Below, one piece after another: positions 51,801 to 60,900 of a stretch of DNA of 64,000 nucleotides. The translations under genes and the position numbers were made by a program. Under the pieces are notes generated by a model, which did no database searches, was not told the origin of the DNA, and saw only the letters and a list, made by a program, of their open reading frames with translations. The DNA is from Fratercula arctica (taxonomy: Eukaryota; Chordata; Aves; Charadriiformes; Alcidae): contig CANTUZ010000001.1 in NCBI GenBank assembly GCA_947846985.1, forward strand, positions 33,380,727 through 33,444,726. Reading direction: 5' to 3'. Position 1 is the stretch's first letter. Every line of letters begins with the position of its first letter.

Positions 51801-54558
51801 AGTACACAAGTGTAAATTGCTTGCTTAGCTAAAAACTTTGTTTTAGGAAGGTTTGGTTTGTTGTTTTTTTAAGTGCTGTATGCTGCTAAGAAGTAGGCTA
51901 CACAAGTGTATTAACCAAACGTACAAAAATATTTCTGAAATTACTTTTTCCCTTAAATAAAAATTCTTGACCTGAAATAAATAATTGGTATTGAAGCCAG
52001 AAGAGTAGGTACTACAGCTTATTGGAAGACTGTTTCAGAGCAAACCAATAATTAACTCTATATGAAGCCAGATACATTTTGAAGTGGGACGATATTATAG
52101 ACTATCTACCACAGATTTGATTTCATAATCTATTGTTTTCCTTCCAGTCTTACCTTCCTATGAAATGTAATTTATTTGCCAATAGTGAATTAAAAGTGAT
52201 TTCAGCTAGATGCTCTTCTCCATACTCACACAATTCTCGTGTAAATTTGTGTCATTTATTTTACAGCAACTTTTTTGGTTTATATATAAACCTATGCCTA
52301 AAGTTTCTGACAGTTTTTCATAGCAAATGGTACCTGAGCAACAAATTCATTAATATAAGGTGCTACCATATGGCATTCAAATCAAAATTCTTGAGTATGT
52401 ATTAATTAACAAGGCATCTTGGGGTGTCTTTGAGAACAGACTCTTTAGGCTTTGTTCTTCTGTTGCTCCAAACTTCAAATGCTTTTGTAAAACAACTGCA
52501 AGAGTAAAAGTGACCAAGATCAAGTGACTACAGCTAACATCCCAACACATCTCACAACCAAGATTCAAGGTAGGATATTGAACAGAGCTATTTCAGTCCT
52601 GAGAGATGGATGCTGCTGTTAGACTTCCCCTACCACTCCTTCCTTCCATTGTGGCAAGAAGGCCTCGTTAACCCCGTACAATGTCAGAGGAACTGATGCA
52701 CAGCACTACAATTGATCTTGACATTCCTTTCTGGCAAAATTTTAGAATTTGATTATACGCAACTTGACCTCCTTCTGAATTCCTTAGCTGGGAATCCAAT
52801 AAGTGTGGGTACTATCCATTTTCCCACTAACTCTCTGCGTAATACCATCTAGAGGAACTCTGAAATAGCTTCTATTGCCAACTATATGCTAACAGTTGAC
52901 AATGTGTATATGCCTGAAAAGCACTGCATTCTCCACTGAAAGGCCTAGCTAAAGAATAAATTTCAATAGAAAACTGCAGCAATCAAGAATCTAGTTCTCT
53001 AAAAACCTACCACACTCTCTGGACCTTGGTAAGAACCTGACAAAACAACTCACACCAACAAAGCAAGCCACACTAACACCAGATACAATTTTTATCCCAG
53101 ATAGGTAAGAAGACTCAAAGACACCACAAAATTCACAAGGAATTCCCCTGCTGGCATTCCATGGGAAGAATACACGGATGTGACAATAATGAGTGTCAGA
53201 GTAAACTTCTTAAGATTGCACAGCTTGCTGTTAAATACACAGAAAGATTCTCGGGGCGGGGCGGGGGGAGGGGGGGAAGTCCTAGACTGTAATAACAATG
53301 AATAAGTAACTTAGAAAACTACAATTTTAAAATTTGTATTTTTTTAAGAAAGAAAAAGAAACATTGTGGAGGCAGCAGGATGCACACAATTAAGTATAGC
53401 AAATACATATTTAAATCCTAATTTAAAACCGTGAAATCTTCACCATCCAGTGCTTTAAGCAGTGATCCATGTATTTTTTCCAGGTTTTTTCCAAAGAGAA
53501 CCCACTGTCCCATGAACTAGTCTCATGAAAAGTGAGCAGAACGAAGGAGTGGGATGAAGTTCCAGTACTCTTCCCATTAGAGCATGGCGAGGCATTAGAA
53601 ACCTTGGAAGCATTTTGCCCCTGCTCCAGGCCCATCCAGCCTCTCCCACATGATGAACTGTCAGGTGAGAATTAGTCTTCTGAAATGGAGCTCTACAAAG
53701 CCACTGATGCTCATGCCCACGGTAATGAAATGTGGAAATTTCACAGGTATCATCTCTTTGTGGTGGAGAAATGAAATTTTAAGCCTTGTCTGCTCATGAC
53801 TGACAGGGTTGGGGTTGTTCGGCCTGGAGAAGAGAAGGCTCCGGGGAGACCTTATAGCGGCCTTCCAGTACCTAAGAGGGATCTACAGGAAAGATGGGGA
53901 GGGATTCTTTATCAGGGAGTGTAGTGATAGAATGAGGGCTAAAGGTTTTAAACTGAAAGAGGGGAGATTTAGATTTCAGAAAGAAATTTTTCACTGTGAG
54001 AGTGGTGAGGCACTGGAACAGGTTGCCCAGGGAAGTTGTGGTCACCCCACCCCTGGAAGTGTTCAAGGCCAGGCTGGATGGGGCTTTGAGCAGCCTGGTC
54101 TAGTGGGAGGTGTCCCTGCCCATGGCAGGGGGGTTGGAACTAGATGATGTTTAAGGTCCCTTCCAACCCAAACCATCCTATGATTCTATGACTGCGAAGG
54201 CCGAGGCAGCCCAGCGCTTTAGGCAGGGCCCCGAAACGCTCCCGTGTACCCCCCTGCAGCTCCACCAGGGCCAGGCAGGCCCTGAGGGGGGGTGCGGGGG
54301 TGGGGGGCAGAAACCTTCTCCCCCCGGGCATCACCGCCCCGACCTCCCTGCCCACCCCCGGGGGGAGACGGAGAACGCCTGCCCCGCGTCCGCCAGCCCC
54401 GTCCCCTGACCCGCTGCCCACACGCGTTACCCCGCGGGGGCGTGAAAGCCGCTCACCAGCCCTCGGTCCAGCTCGGCTTGGCCTTTGCCGGCGCCCGCAG
54501 GGACCCTGGCGTACTCGGCATAGCGCAGGCCCTCGGAGAAGGCCGCGGCTCCTTCCAT
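30228..54558 (-). CDS. DNAJC15: DNAJC15 (MCJ) mitochondrial inner-membrane J-domain co-chaperone; six-exon gene
   Basis: The coding sequence joins six minus-strand exons: 54558-54457, 46439-46388, 44477-44404, 38216-38140, 33524-33454 and 30298-30228. They total 447 nt, or 148 residues plus stop; the human protein is about 150. Visible in order: an N-terminal segment with LRYAEY (residues 11-16), a hydrophobic segment (about 38-56) followed by GRYAF and WKPLEQ, then [10 protein letters not shown] (81-90), and a C-terminal J domain with HPD at 122-124. Family knowledge: DNAJC15 is a Pam18/TIM14-type protein anchored in the mitochondrial inner membrane. Its matrix J domain stimulates mitochondrial Hsp70 for import, and it restrains respiratory complex I. 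The paralogue DNAJC19 lacks the N-terminal extension, so DNAJC15 is preferred. Intron phases are 0, 1, 0, 2, 1, and the frame joins without a stop or shift, so the gene looks functional. Splice sites were read by eye, without transcripts. Confidence 0.95.
30299..33453 (-). other. DNAJC15 intron 5
   Basis: A 3.2-kb AT-rich intron, phase 1, with GTAAAT donor and TTCTCAG acceptor. T runs at about 31399-31410 and 33177-33192. No CR1 copy and no further exon recognised. Confidence 0.8.
33454..33524 (-). CDS. DNAJC15: DNAJC15 coding exon 5 (HPD motif)
   Basis: A 71-nt exon preceded by TTTTTGCAG and followed by the donor GTAAAT. It completes Ser102 and encodes residues 103-125 plus the first base of Gly126. 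It holds [19 protein letters not shown] and then HPDK. The HPD tripeptide at residues 122-124 is the Hsp70-stimulating motif of J proteins and is intact. [14 protein letters not shown] is the DNAJC15 form; DNAJC19 has a recognisably different string here. Confidence 0.96.
34955..35765 (+). mobile_element. CR1-like LINE, second subfamily, in DNAJC15 intron 4
   Basis: A degraded plus-strand copy antisense to DNAJC15. The left part still reads like the CR1 palm/thumb region ([13 protein letters not shown], then GDLHEIQQG-like sequence in shifted frames). The middle matches the [14 protein letters not shown] block at DNA level (GAGGAGAGGCCAAGGGAGCA). The right 280 bp match the minus-strand copy at 23748-24045. 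Frames are broken in several places. It is locally GC-rich inside an AT-rich intron. Confidence 0.8.
36787..36824 (+). repeat. (ATAG)9 microsatellite
   Basis: Nine perfect ATAG units in DNAJC15 intron 4; likely length-polymorphic. Confidence 0.95.
38140..38216 (-). CDS. DNAJC15: DNAJC15 coding exon 4
   Basis: A 77-nt exon with a TTTCTAG acceptor and a GTAGGT donor. It encodes residues 77-101 and two bases of Ser102. [17 protein letters not shown] is visible, followed by LILGV, the conserved entry to the TIM14-type J domain. An alternative acceptor two bases downstream would break the frame with exon 3, so the one used here is preferred. It enters in phase 0 and leaves in phase 2. Confidence 0.94.
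38217..44403 (-). other. DNAJC15 intron 3
   Basis: A 6.2-kb intron, phase 0. It contains a CAAA run near 38833-38850 and one sense CR1 3' end at 39740-40050. The rest is AT-rich and unassigned. Confidence 0.8.
39740..40050 (-). mobile_element. CR1 LINE 3' end in DNAJC15 intron 3
   Basis: Starts at the left with a diverged tail (ACAGAATGACAGAATGG), then the CR1 3' UTR, then the minus-strand ORF2 C-terminus ([19 protein letters not shown], then [17 protein letters not shown]). Same subfamily as the 47985-49872 element and the 24933 fragment. Same orientation as DNAJC15. Confidence 0.92.
44404..44477 (-). CDS. DNAJC15: DNAJC15 coding exon 3
   Basis: A 74-nt exon after a TTTTTCAG acceptor, ending at a GTAAGT donor. 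It completes Gly52 and encodes residues 53-76: RYAF, then WKPLEQ and ITETAKRIS. This is the end of the membrane helix and the linker into the mitochondrial matrix. The entry phase 1 matches exon 2 and the exit is phase 0. Compared with human, Phe-His-Leu replaces Phe-Arg-Ile before the WKPLEQ block, and Ser replaces the last Pro. Confidence 0.93.
44478..46387 (-). other. DNAJC15 intron 2
   Basis: A 1.9-kb intron, phase 1. A runs lie near 44527-44541 and 44597-44612, and the ancient L3/CR1 remnant occupies its 5' end next to exon 2. Confidence 0.8.
45828..46305 (-). mobile_element. Ancient L3/CR1-type LINE remnant in DNAJC15 intron 2
   Basis: A strongly diverged stretch that still follows the old amniote CR1/L3 3' end: AATTATCTAGTCTGAGT, then TTTTTCAGAAGAACATACAG, then GCTGAATTTGTCAAGC, then AGGAACTACAACTAGACAC near the right edge, in the order expected for a minus-strand element. 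No octamer tail survives. It ends about 80 bp short of exon 2. The call rests on remembered consensus features rather than an alignment. Confidence 0.65.
46388..46439 (-). CDS. DNAJC15: DNAJC15 coding exon 2 (transmembrane segment)
   Basis: A 52-nt exon between a TCTAG acceptor and a GTAAGC donor. It encodes residues 35-51 and the first base of Gly52. The residues are mostly small and hydrophobic ([14 protein letters not shown]) and form the core of the single inner-membrane helix; the MIAVGLGV stretch nearly matches human DNAJC15. It enters in phase 0 and leaves in phase 1. It is too short to be found as an open frame on its own and was identified by protein similarity and splice signals. 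Confidence 0.93.
47085..47662 (-). mobile_element. CR1 LINE fragment in DNAJC15 intron 1, minus strand
   Basis: Left-edge tail and UTR (TCATGGAATCATAGAATGG, then the GGAAGGGACCTTAATGATC block), then minus-strand ORF2 C-terminus up to the codons for [12 protein letters not shown] near 47660. The frame is broken, for example by extra bases near 47230 (GCCTGGAAGTTCCAC). It is 5'-truncated 320 bp before a CR1 of opposite orientation. Confidence 0.93.
47985..49872 (+). mobile_element. Long CR1 LINE with uninterrupted reverse-transcriptase frame
   Basis: A 1.9-kb plus-strand CR1 in DNAJC15 intron 1, antisense to the gene. It starts inside ORF2 at [14 protein letters not shown], so the ORF1 region and the N-terminal endonuclease are missing, as usual for 5'-truncated CR1 insertions. 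The 3' UTR (GGGTTGGACTAGATGATCTC) ends in four near-perfect ATTCTATG-type octamers at 49846-49872. The intact frame and clean tail suggest a younger insertion than its neighbours. No target-site duplication is evident, as is common for CR1. Confidence 0.96.
47988..49781 (+). CDS. CR1 ORF2 C-terminal two thirds: reverse transcriptase and C-terminal domain, 5'-truncated
   Basis: An open frame of about 597 codons ending in TAG at 49779-49781. The first in-frame ATG is at 48147, so no native start is present. Numbered from the Leu codon at 48030, the reverse-transcriptase blocks are all visible: [15 protein letters not shown] (about 155-170), [33 protein letters not shown] with the first catalytic Asp at 231, [17 protein letters not shown], and FADDTKLGG with the catalytic pair at 319-320. 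[17 protein letters not shown] and [10 protein letters not shown] follow, then the conserved C-terminal domain ([46 protein letters not shown]). All key palm residues are present, but the apurinic-type endonuclease is absent, so the copy cannot move by itself. Confidence 0.93.
   Translation, partial: TRSCRDETRKAKAALELDLARDVKHNKKSFYKYIGSKRKTREVVGPLLNETGVMVTEDAEKAELLNAFFASVFSARPSPQKSQALNKVTGKEEDFPWVEEERVRDQLDHLDIHKSMGPDGMHPRVLRELAEVIAGPLSIIFERSWRTGEVPEDWRKANVTPVFKKGKKEEPGNYRPVSLTSIPGKMMEQLVLGVISRHVEEKKAIRSTQHGFTKGKSCLTNLIAFYDGMTGWIDEGRAVDVVYLDLSKAFDTVSHSILIGKLRKCGLDEWTVRWIENWLKDRAQRVVIRGTESSWRPVTSGVPQGSVLGPVLFNIFINDLDEGIECTLSKFADDTKLGGAADTPEGCAAIQRDLDRLEIWAERNLMKFNKGKCRVLHLGRNNPMHQYRLGADLLENSSVERDLGVLVDNRMTMSQQCALVAKKANGILGCIKKSVASRSREVILPLYSALVRPHLEYCVQFWAPRFQKDRELLERVQQRATKMIRGLEHLSYEERLRDLGLFSLEKRRLRGDLINTYKYLKGGCQEDGTRLFSVVPGDRTRGNGHKLEHKKFHLNMRRNFFTLRVAEHWNRLPREVVESPSLETFKTRLDVFLCNLL
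51317..51389 (+). repeat. Irregular tandem array of CCTAGCATTGCA
   Basis: Four copies of a CCTAGCATTGCA-like core at uneven spacing (about 21, 13 and 22 bp), two of them preceded by TAATT. In DNAJC15 intron 1. Confidence 0.85.
53801..54191 (+). mobile_element. CR1 LINE 3' end abutting the DNAJC15 CpG island
   Basis: A plus-strand copy beginning at GGGTTGGGGTTGTTCGGCC. It encodes [18 protein letters not shown], then [19 protein letters not shown], then a frameshift (RFQKEIF). The CR1 3' UTR follows, with the tail TCCTATGATTCTATGACTG. The element stops at the edge of the CpG island, about 265 bp downstream of the exon 1 donor, antisense to DNAJC15. Confidence 0.93.
54457..54558 (-). CDS. DNAJC15: DNAJC15 coding exon 1 (residues 1-34)
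   Basis: This exon carries the start codon and the matrix-independent N-terminal tail, including LRYAEY, which marks DNAJC15 rather than DNAJC19. The ATG at 54558-54556 has A at -3 and G at +4, a strong initiation context. The frame stays open upstream to 54612, but I see no other in-frame ATG there, so this start is chosen; it also gives an N-tail close to the human length. The donor GTGAGC follows residue 34 in phase 0. The exon is very GC-rich and lies inside the CpG island. Residues 20-28 are rich in Gly and Ala and differ most from the human protein. Confidence 0.92.
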
Positions 54559-54730
54559 GATGGAGGGCGGGGAACAGGACAGCGCTACGGGTCGGCCGGA
54601 GCGACAAAACACTTGGAAGGACGGGCTCTGGCGCGCCTCCCCTCGCCGGTCCTCCGTGAAGCGGGAGGAGGCGGGGGCGGCCCCGGCAGCGTCAGGGAAC
54701 GGGCGGTAACGGGACCTGACAGCGGCGGGA

Positions 54731-54804
54731 CTCGGCCCTCACCTCCTTCTGCCGTCCCATGGCCGCCCTCGGCCCTCAGCTCCTCCTGCCGCCCCATGGC
54801 CGCC
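54731..54804 (+). repeat. 37-bp tandem duplication in the CpG island
   Basis: Copies at 54731-54767 and 54768-54804 differ at three positions. Each ends in CCATGGCCGCC and carries a GC-rich core. They lie about 175-245 bp upstream of the DNAJC15 start codon. Confidence 0.9.
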
Positions 54805-54990
54805 CTCGCTCACAGCTTTGGAGGACCCCGGCTTTGCCGCCGACGTCTCCCCCTCCTCGGTAGCTCTGAGGGAGGGCGGGCGGGAGGCTCATGGCGCCAT
54901 GACGGCGGGGAAGGAGGCAGTCGCTGAGAGGTGCCCTCCCCAGCCCGCCACCGGCTCAGCGCCGGGTGGTTGTCCTCAAATGAAGGGACA

Positions 54991-57339
54991 ACATTGGTTC
55001 CTCACCCGGTGTGGGAGAGACGATCGACGCACCGAGTCGAGATATTTGTTTTTATTTCAGTTCTGCAGAGTGAGGTGCCGGGCATTTAGCAACGGCCAGC
55101 CCCCCTCACGCTTCAGATCGCCCAGTATCTATACCGATACACCAGATATACTGATTGACCTATACAGGTCAATCACGATTCATTTACCATTCCTAAATAT
55201 ATATATATATATATATATATATGCATCTAAGCTCATGCTTAAAACATTTAGGGAGGTTACCTGATTAGCATGCTCATTATTCACAAAGGGGTGTGTGTTT
55301 TATCATTATAGTGACGCACAGTTTGGGATATACTTTTGGCTTGACTTTGGTCCAGAAGTTCTATTTTTGCTATCTTACCGTCTAACTCAACAACTGCAAA
55401 AAGCACATTTTTTCATTTCACGTCCTGTCAAGATTAGGTACATTCCATGATGCCTCAACCATGTTCCAGCCGAAACTTCTCGCTAAACTTTTAACTTTTA
55501 TTTTTTAGAGAAAGAGAGGCGGAGGACTGGTGTTTCCTCTGTTTATCCTGACCGGTTTGAGGAGCAGGGAGGCTGGAGGTGGCTGCTTGTTCTAAATCCC
55601 AAGACAGGCAAGAAAGAAAGGGACAGGGGGAGATGAATGGATGAGAGATAATTTATGCATAAAAAATAAGAAGTAGGAGAAAACACTTGGGAGAAGGAAA
55701 GAGCACACAGAAATGTTTCATGTCCATCTTCAGAAAGAATATGGGATTTTAGAAGGAGGAAAGCATACATAAAGGAAAGGATAAAGCAAAATTGATCTAG
55801 GGGGAAAAAAAAAAAAACAAAACCACTAAAAATGGGTTTTAGTATTTATATTTTTGCACCTCAGTTGATGTCTGTGTATATTTCAGTATAGTTATATTTT
55901 GATTTCCGGAAAATGCTGGCAGGATCATAGTTCATCCTTCTGAAATTCTTCTTCAAGTGATACCTTATATGCAGAAGTTGTCAATCACCATTAGTCCTGT
56001 ATCACAAAATGTAAAATGCTCCATCTCTTTTCAGTACAGCAGCGTAGCAGCTCCTCTTTTGCTCTTATGCTGGTTTTCCTTCTCTCCTACCTGGTAGTAC
56101 TGGCAATGGAATTAAATGATCTGCAGGTTGCTAAGTGGTGTGACTCAACAAAAAGAATTACTCTTCTGTTCTCCTACAATTGTTATGCCGAAGCATCGTT
56201 CTGATCACATACCATGGTTTTGTATATCTGATTGATACTCATCAATCATAAGGCTGAAAGGCAACTGCTTTAAGTCATCTCTAATTATCTTTTTGAAGTA
56301 CAGCTGTTATTATCCATAAAGGTGAGTTGACCATATATAGCATTTCATTAATCTTAGACAGATGTATAAATTTAACTTTCTACAGCACAGAAGTCATTGG
56401 AAGTTGTATGATGATCCATTTGGGAAGAAATACATGCCTTTTTACTTCTTCATTGAGCATATAACATACAATCATATATGATTAATTTTTTTAACCTTCA
56501 GTGGAATTGAATTTCTTTTAAAACCCATTTTAAAATCAACAAAAATGACACCAACTAATCATTATTTGTTCACTGATTTGCATACAAGTAATGCAGAATA
56601 GCTTGTCACTTACTACTCTTTTGATTAGCAAACTCAGTTTAAAAAATAATAAATTGAAAGTATTTTTGTTTCCTTGATTTTCCTCTTCTACATTTTATTG
56701 CAACTTGTTTAAAAAAATCTAGGTTAGGTCTCTTCTGATGACATAATGCTATTTCTTAAAAGATAATCAGCCATAAGAGAAAAAAACATATTTGTTTTGG
56801 GGAGAAAACTGAAATGGCAGGAAATAAAAAGAAGCCAAACAAATAAGACTAGGAGAAAGTAAGAGGCAAAGTGAAAGACTGCAGAAAATAGTATCTGTTT
56901 TTTCCATCTTCTGCGATATTTACTGTGATATTACTCATAAAAGTAGCATTTTTGAGTGCAATGGGACAGTAAAGTGAATGGGAGTTACTCATTTTAGCCA
57001 CCATATATGTTTGTCCAGGCAAATGTAGGAAATACACATGGGTGGCTCTAAACAAGAATAGCTGCATTGTTTTGAAAAACTTGAAAGATTCAGTGGACAA
57101 AAATCAGCAGAACATTAACAGTGATGAATTTTAATAGTGCTTTGCAATTCTGGACCACCAAAACCCAAAGTAGTTTAGAATAATTTATCTTAATATCCAG
57201 GTAAATAACCATAATTTACAAAATCTACCTAAGTGTTACAACATAAAATCCATGTGAAATACAGGAGGGTGAGGAATCCCAAATGTTTTACTGGCTTTTG
57301 GCCAACTTGTCCACCAGGAATTATTTGCTTCACCACCTT
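54991..57339. other. Upstream flank of DNAJC15, no gene recognised
   Basis: AT-rich again after the CpG island. (AT)12 at 55199-55222. If a divergent transcript leaves the island, its downstream exons would be here, but I recognise none. Confidence 0.45.
55199..55222 (+). repeat. (AT)12 microsatellite
   Basis: Twelve uninterrupted AT units just upstream of the DNAJC15 CpG island. Confidence 0.95.
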
Positions 57340-57910
57340 CCCTGGTATCAAGGCGAGGCTGAACAACCTGTATTTCCCCAGATCCTCCTTCTTGTATGTT
57401 CAGATAGTGTCTCTATATTCTTCCCAGGTCACCTGCTCCTGCTCCCGCCTCTTGTACACTTCCTTTTTATATTTGAATTAGCCAAGAGCAGCACGTTCAT
57501 CCACGCAGGCTTCCTGCCACTCGTTTGACTTCCTGCTGTCAGGATGGACTGTTCTTAAGCCTTTAGGTAGGGAACCTTGAAAATTAAATGACTGTTCTGG
57601 ACTCCTCTTCAGTACTATATCCCATGGGATCCTTCCAGGCTGATCCCTGAGACACATCAAAGACTGCTCTCGTTAAGTCCAAACTTGTGATTCTGCTATT
57701 TTGCCCTAATTCTACTCTCTCACGGTCGCTGCAGCCAAGTGCTTCTCCATTTGTAAGTATAAGATCCAGAAGAGCATCTCTCCTTGTCAGCTCCTTGATC
57801 ACCTTTGCAAGGAAGTTACCATCAATGCACTCAGGAAACATGTCATTGCAAGGGTAGCAAAATTTGGCCTTTAAAGACACCGGGTCATCCTGTGGTCCAT
57901 CCAAATGCAT
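57340..57910 (-). mobile_element. Old CR1 ORF2 fragment (endonuclease-to-RT region), minus strand
   Basis: The minus frame 57910-57584 reads FPECIDGNFLAKVIKELTRR, then DALLDLILTNGEALGCSDRE, which matches the end of the CR1 ORF2 endonuclease (the LDLVLTN...LGCSDH motif). Further along, in broken frames, come SRKSNEWQEACVDE and then YKKEVYKRREQEQVTWEEYR, the linker before the reverse transcriptase. Stops and frame changes show it is dead. It covers a part of ORF2 that none of the other CR1 copies here retains. Confidence 0.8.
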
Positions 57911-60900
57911 CTAGGCAAGCTCTGAGGTGGAAAACAGTGCTCTGAATGTCTTCATCTCACTAGCTATGCCAATACAGCTACTTTCTGGATTAAGTAGAGC
58001 AAACCACATAATCCACACAAGGAAAATCCATCTTTTTCTCAGAATGAAAGACCGTAGGTTGCTTCCCTTGAAAGCAAGGAGGGGAGGAACGAAAGCAGCT
58101 GGGTCTTTGGTTGTGGTTCTCTCCCGAAGCTCCTCTCAGCATGGCACAGCTGTGTGCTACGCTATGCACAGGATGGTGCTGGTAGAGACAATCTGTCCAT
58201 TACTATTTTAATTTAATCCTAAACACTGGTATGTTCCACCATATTGTCACTATTAATGTGTAGCAATATTGTCCATATTTGTTATGCCATTTAAGTTAAT
58301 TGTCTGCCTACTTTTCCTGTAAATGACTTTCCTAAACAGTCTGTGCTACAGTATCCCATGTTGCAGTCAGGATCAATGCTGGGAAGAGTCTCTGTCAGGA
58401 ATGAAGGAGAATCTAGAAACAGACACCAGGTTAAAGCTTGTGAAATTGATAACGAGGAGGGGGGAGGCTTTTGGATTTACTCTTTACCACTGAGAATTTC
58501 CAAAGTACCTGTAAATGTAGCACCTGACCAGTGACATTAGAATGACAGAGACTAAAGTTGCATGCCGAAGATTAAAGTTTTTGAGGTCAGGCAGAGAAGA
58601 GAGTATAATTGAGAGTTATCAAGGAAATCATAAGGCGTATCGTATAAAATTGGTAGAGTCAGTACTTGAGCCTTGCTGAATTGTCATGTGCATACAAATG
58701 AATAAAGAATAAATCTTCCCAGCCACTGCACCAGGATTAGAGGTTGGAAGAGTTCATTGTTCCTAAAAGCATTTGTATGTTTCTGTAATTATCACAATAT
58801 ACTATAAAAGCAAAAAGAGGCATGAGCTGTGGACTTCTACTGATTTCTTTCAGTAACATATTCTGAAACATTAAACAATAAGGAATGTAATGTTCTTTCC
58901 AGATACTATAATAATTGTCTGTATGACACCTTTGGTTGACTAGGTACCACAGGGTAGTATATTATACAAAATCCTAAGCTGAAACTAATCATGGCCTTCA
59001 GGAATTACAAGAGTACAATTCTTCCTTGAAAAAAATGGTATATACGGCAAAAGGCTCACATATCTCTTGTGAATAAGAGTGTTAAAATAATTTATGTGCA
59101 GGTCAATCTCCTCTGCTTTAAAAACTGTTAAGAATAAGATACATTCAGGAATTTTGCAAATACTATTTTAATACTGTCAGACTTCTCAAGGACTTTTTCC
59201 TTCTGGTCACAATGCTGGAGCAATAGCTGTAAGAGTTCTCTGTTTCTGATAGCATTTGTGTAGTTTACCAGTTAATTTTGCCTTTTCCAATAGATTTGTT
59301 GCAGGCATTTTTAATGGTATAAAACATTCATTTGTAGTCCTGATTGTTTTTGTAACACCAGACCTTTAAAATAGGCCTGCTTTATTATTTAGTATTATTT
59401 ACGTAGCAATATAGATATGCATAGCACTCTCCAGGCATAAGAATACTCCTAAAATGTAGCAATAATTTTCAGGCACTACTTCAGGACCTCAATATAGCAA
59501 GTTCTGGACATCGGGTCAATTACATTTTCAATCTCCACTTCCTTTTACTGAAGTAGTATTAGCTAAAGGAGGGGTGGACCTGCTCTAATGCTGAAGGATA
59601 CTGCAGAGAAAGCAAGGGTCAATTTTCTTTTAGAGAGTGGAAGATGATAGTTTTTGACAGGTACCATCAATTTCAGCTTTTTGCAATAAAATGGGAAGTG
59701 TGTGCAGCATTTTACATCTCCTAAATAGATTACCCAACACAGACACACACACGCACTTGTCAAAGCTAATGGCATTCTTTCTGCTGAGCCTGACAAATTC
59801 CAGTCCTAAATCTAAACAAGAATAAATCTTGGCCAAACGTTGACATTTCACCCTCCTCCTGGGGCTACCTCTCCAGGGAGCAGAGAAATTTCTCTTGTCC
59901 TGAGAGAAATTTCTCTTGTCCAGAGAGTTACATCCTGAGCTGTAACAATGAGTGCTATCAGCCCTGCAGAATGGACTGTCTGCACAGCAGGGCAATCCTG
60001 CTCCTAACAAAATATTTTCTGTGAACTGCACAAAACTAAAAAGCGATACTACAGCATTCATTCATATTAATGTTCTGTGGGTTTGGTCTACAGCGAACTC
60101 AGATATTTTGCTTGCCATAAGCGTGTTTCAGGTTAAGTATTTTAAGAGTCAAGATGAACATTACTTCTTGTTGTCCAGTTTAAGGTTTTCTGTTCACAAC
60201 TAACTGTACAGCAAGCTAGAGTACTCAGCCAGAAAAACCTGGGTAAAGTAAAATGCATCTTTAAAAATTAATTTTTAATTTGACATCATGGTATAAAAAC
60301 ACTATATGCAGTGCTGATTATAGATATGCTTCTAGGTATATTTGCCATCCCTTGACATTGCCCTAAAATATAGGGAGGTGTTTCCAATGATCAATTACAT
60401 ATATGCTCTGTAGCGTATTCACCTGTGTGTCTTACCTACTTAGCCTAAATATCCAAGGGAAAAAACTATGCATGCGAGCCCTTAAGCGTCATACTTAGCT
60501 ATAGGACTAAGTATTTTAGCTGACGACAAAGGAAAAAGCAGTTCTCCAGCCGTCAAGGCCTTCCGATACCATTTGCTGGCTCCTGTGAAAAAGAGAGAGT
60601 GGGCTGTAGGAAAGCTAGCCTGTCCTGGCTGTCTTTCTCAAAAGTCTCCTGCAGTTTGATGCTTTTCTTCAGACTTTAGGCTTCTAGTCTGCTCGGATTA
60701 AAAGAAAATCTCAGCTTTTAATGAAAAGTGTCTGTGGTTGTGGAAAAAAACTTAAAAATGCAGAGCCTTGAAATCCATAAACCAACAGTGAAATAATGAA
60801 GAATGAACAGCTGTTTTCAGGGAAGGAAAGGGGACATTACATTGTTTAAAATACTTTTTTTTTTTTTTTAAAATACTGTTTCTTTCGTAGAAAAGAGTTT

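Larger units (their letters stand above)
46440..54456 (-). other. DNAJC15 intron 1
   Basis: An 8.0-kb intron, phase 0, with three CR1 copies: one in sense and two antisense, one of them the long RT-bearing element. It also has a short tandem array at 51317-51389 and a G-run cluster at 53253-53277. Otherwise AT-rich until it enters the CpG island. Confidence 0.8.
54195..54990 (-). promoter_or_regulatory. CpG island promoter of DNAJC15
   Basis: The sequence changes abruptly from AT-rich to GC-rich with dense CG dinucleotides, covering exon 1 and about 430 bp upstream. GGCGGG/GGGCGG boxes of Sp1 type are present and I see no TATA box. This fits a housekeeping-type promoter. Family knowledge: human DNAJC15 was named methylation-controlled J protein because methylation of its CpG island silences it. 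The exact transcription start is not visible. CpG islands often fire in both directions, and plus-strand frames here could belong to a divergent transcript, but I recognise no gene. Confidence 0.85.

Noticed and set aside
30228..54558. Assignment to DNAJC19 instead of DNAJC15
   Set aside because: The N-terminal LRYAEY segment, the WKPLEQ linker and [14 protein letters not shown] are DNAJC15 features; DNAJC19 is shorter at the N-terminus.
54292..54927. 211-codon plus-strand frame across DNAJC15 exon 1
   Set aside because: GC-rich islands have few stops. The translation is Pro/Arg/Gly-rich without a motif, and it is antisense to a real exon.
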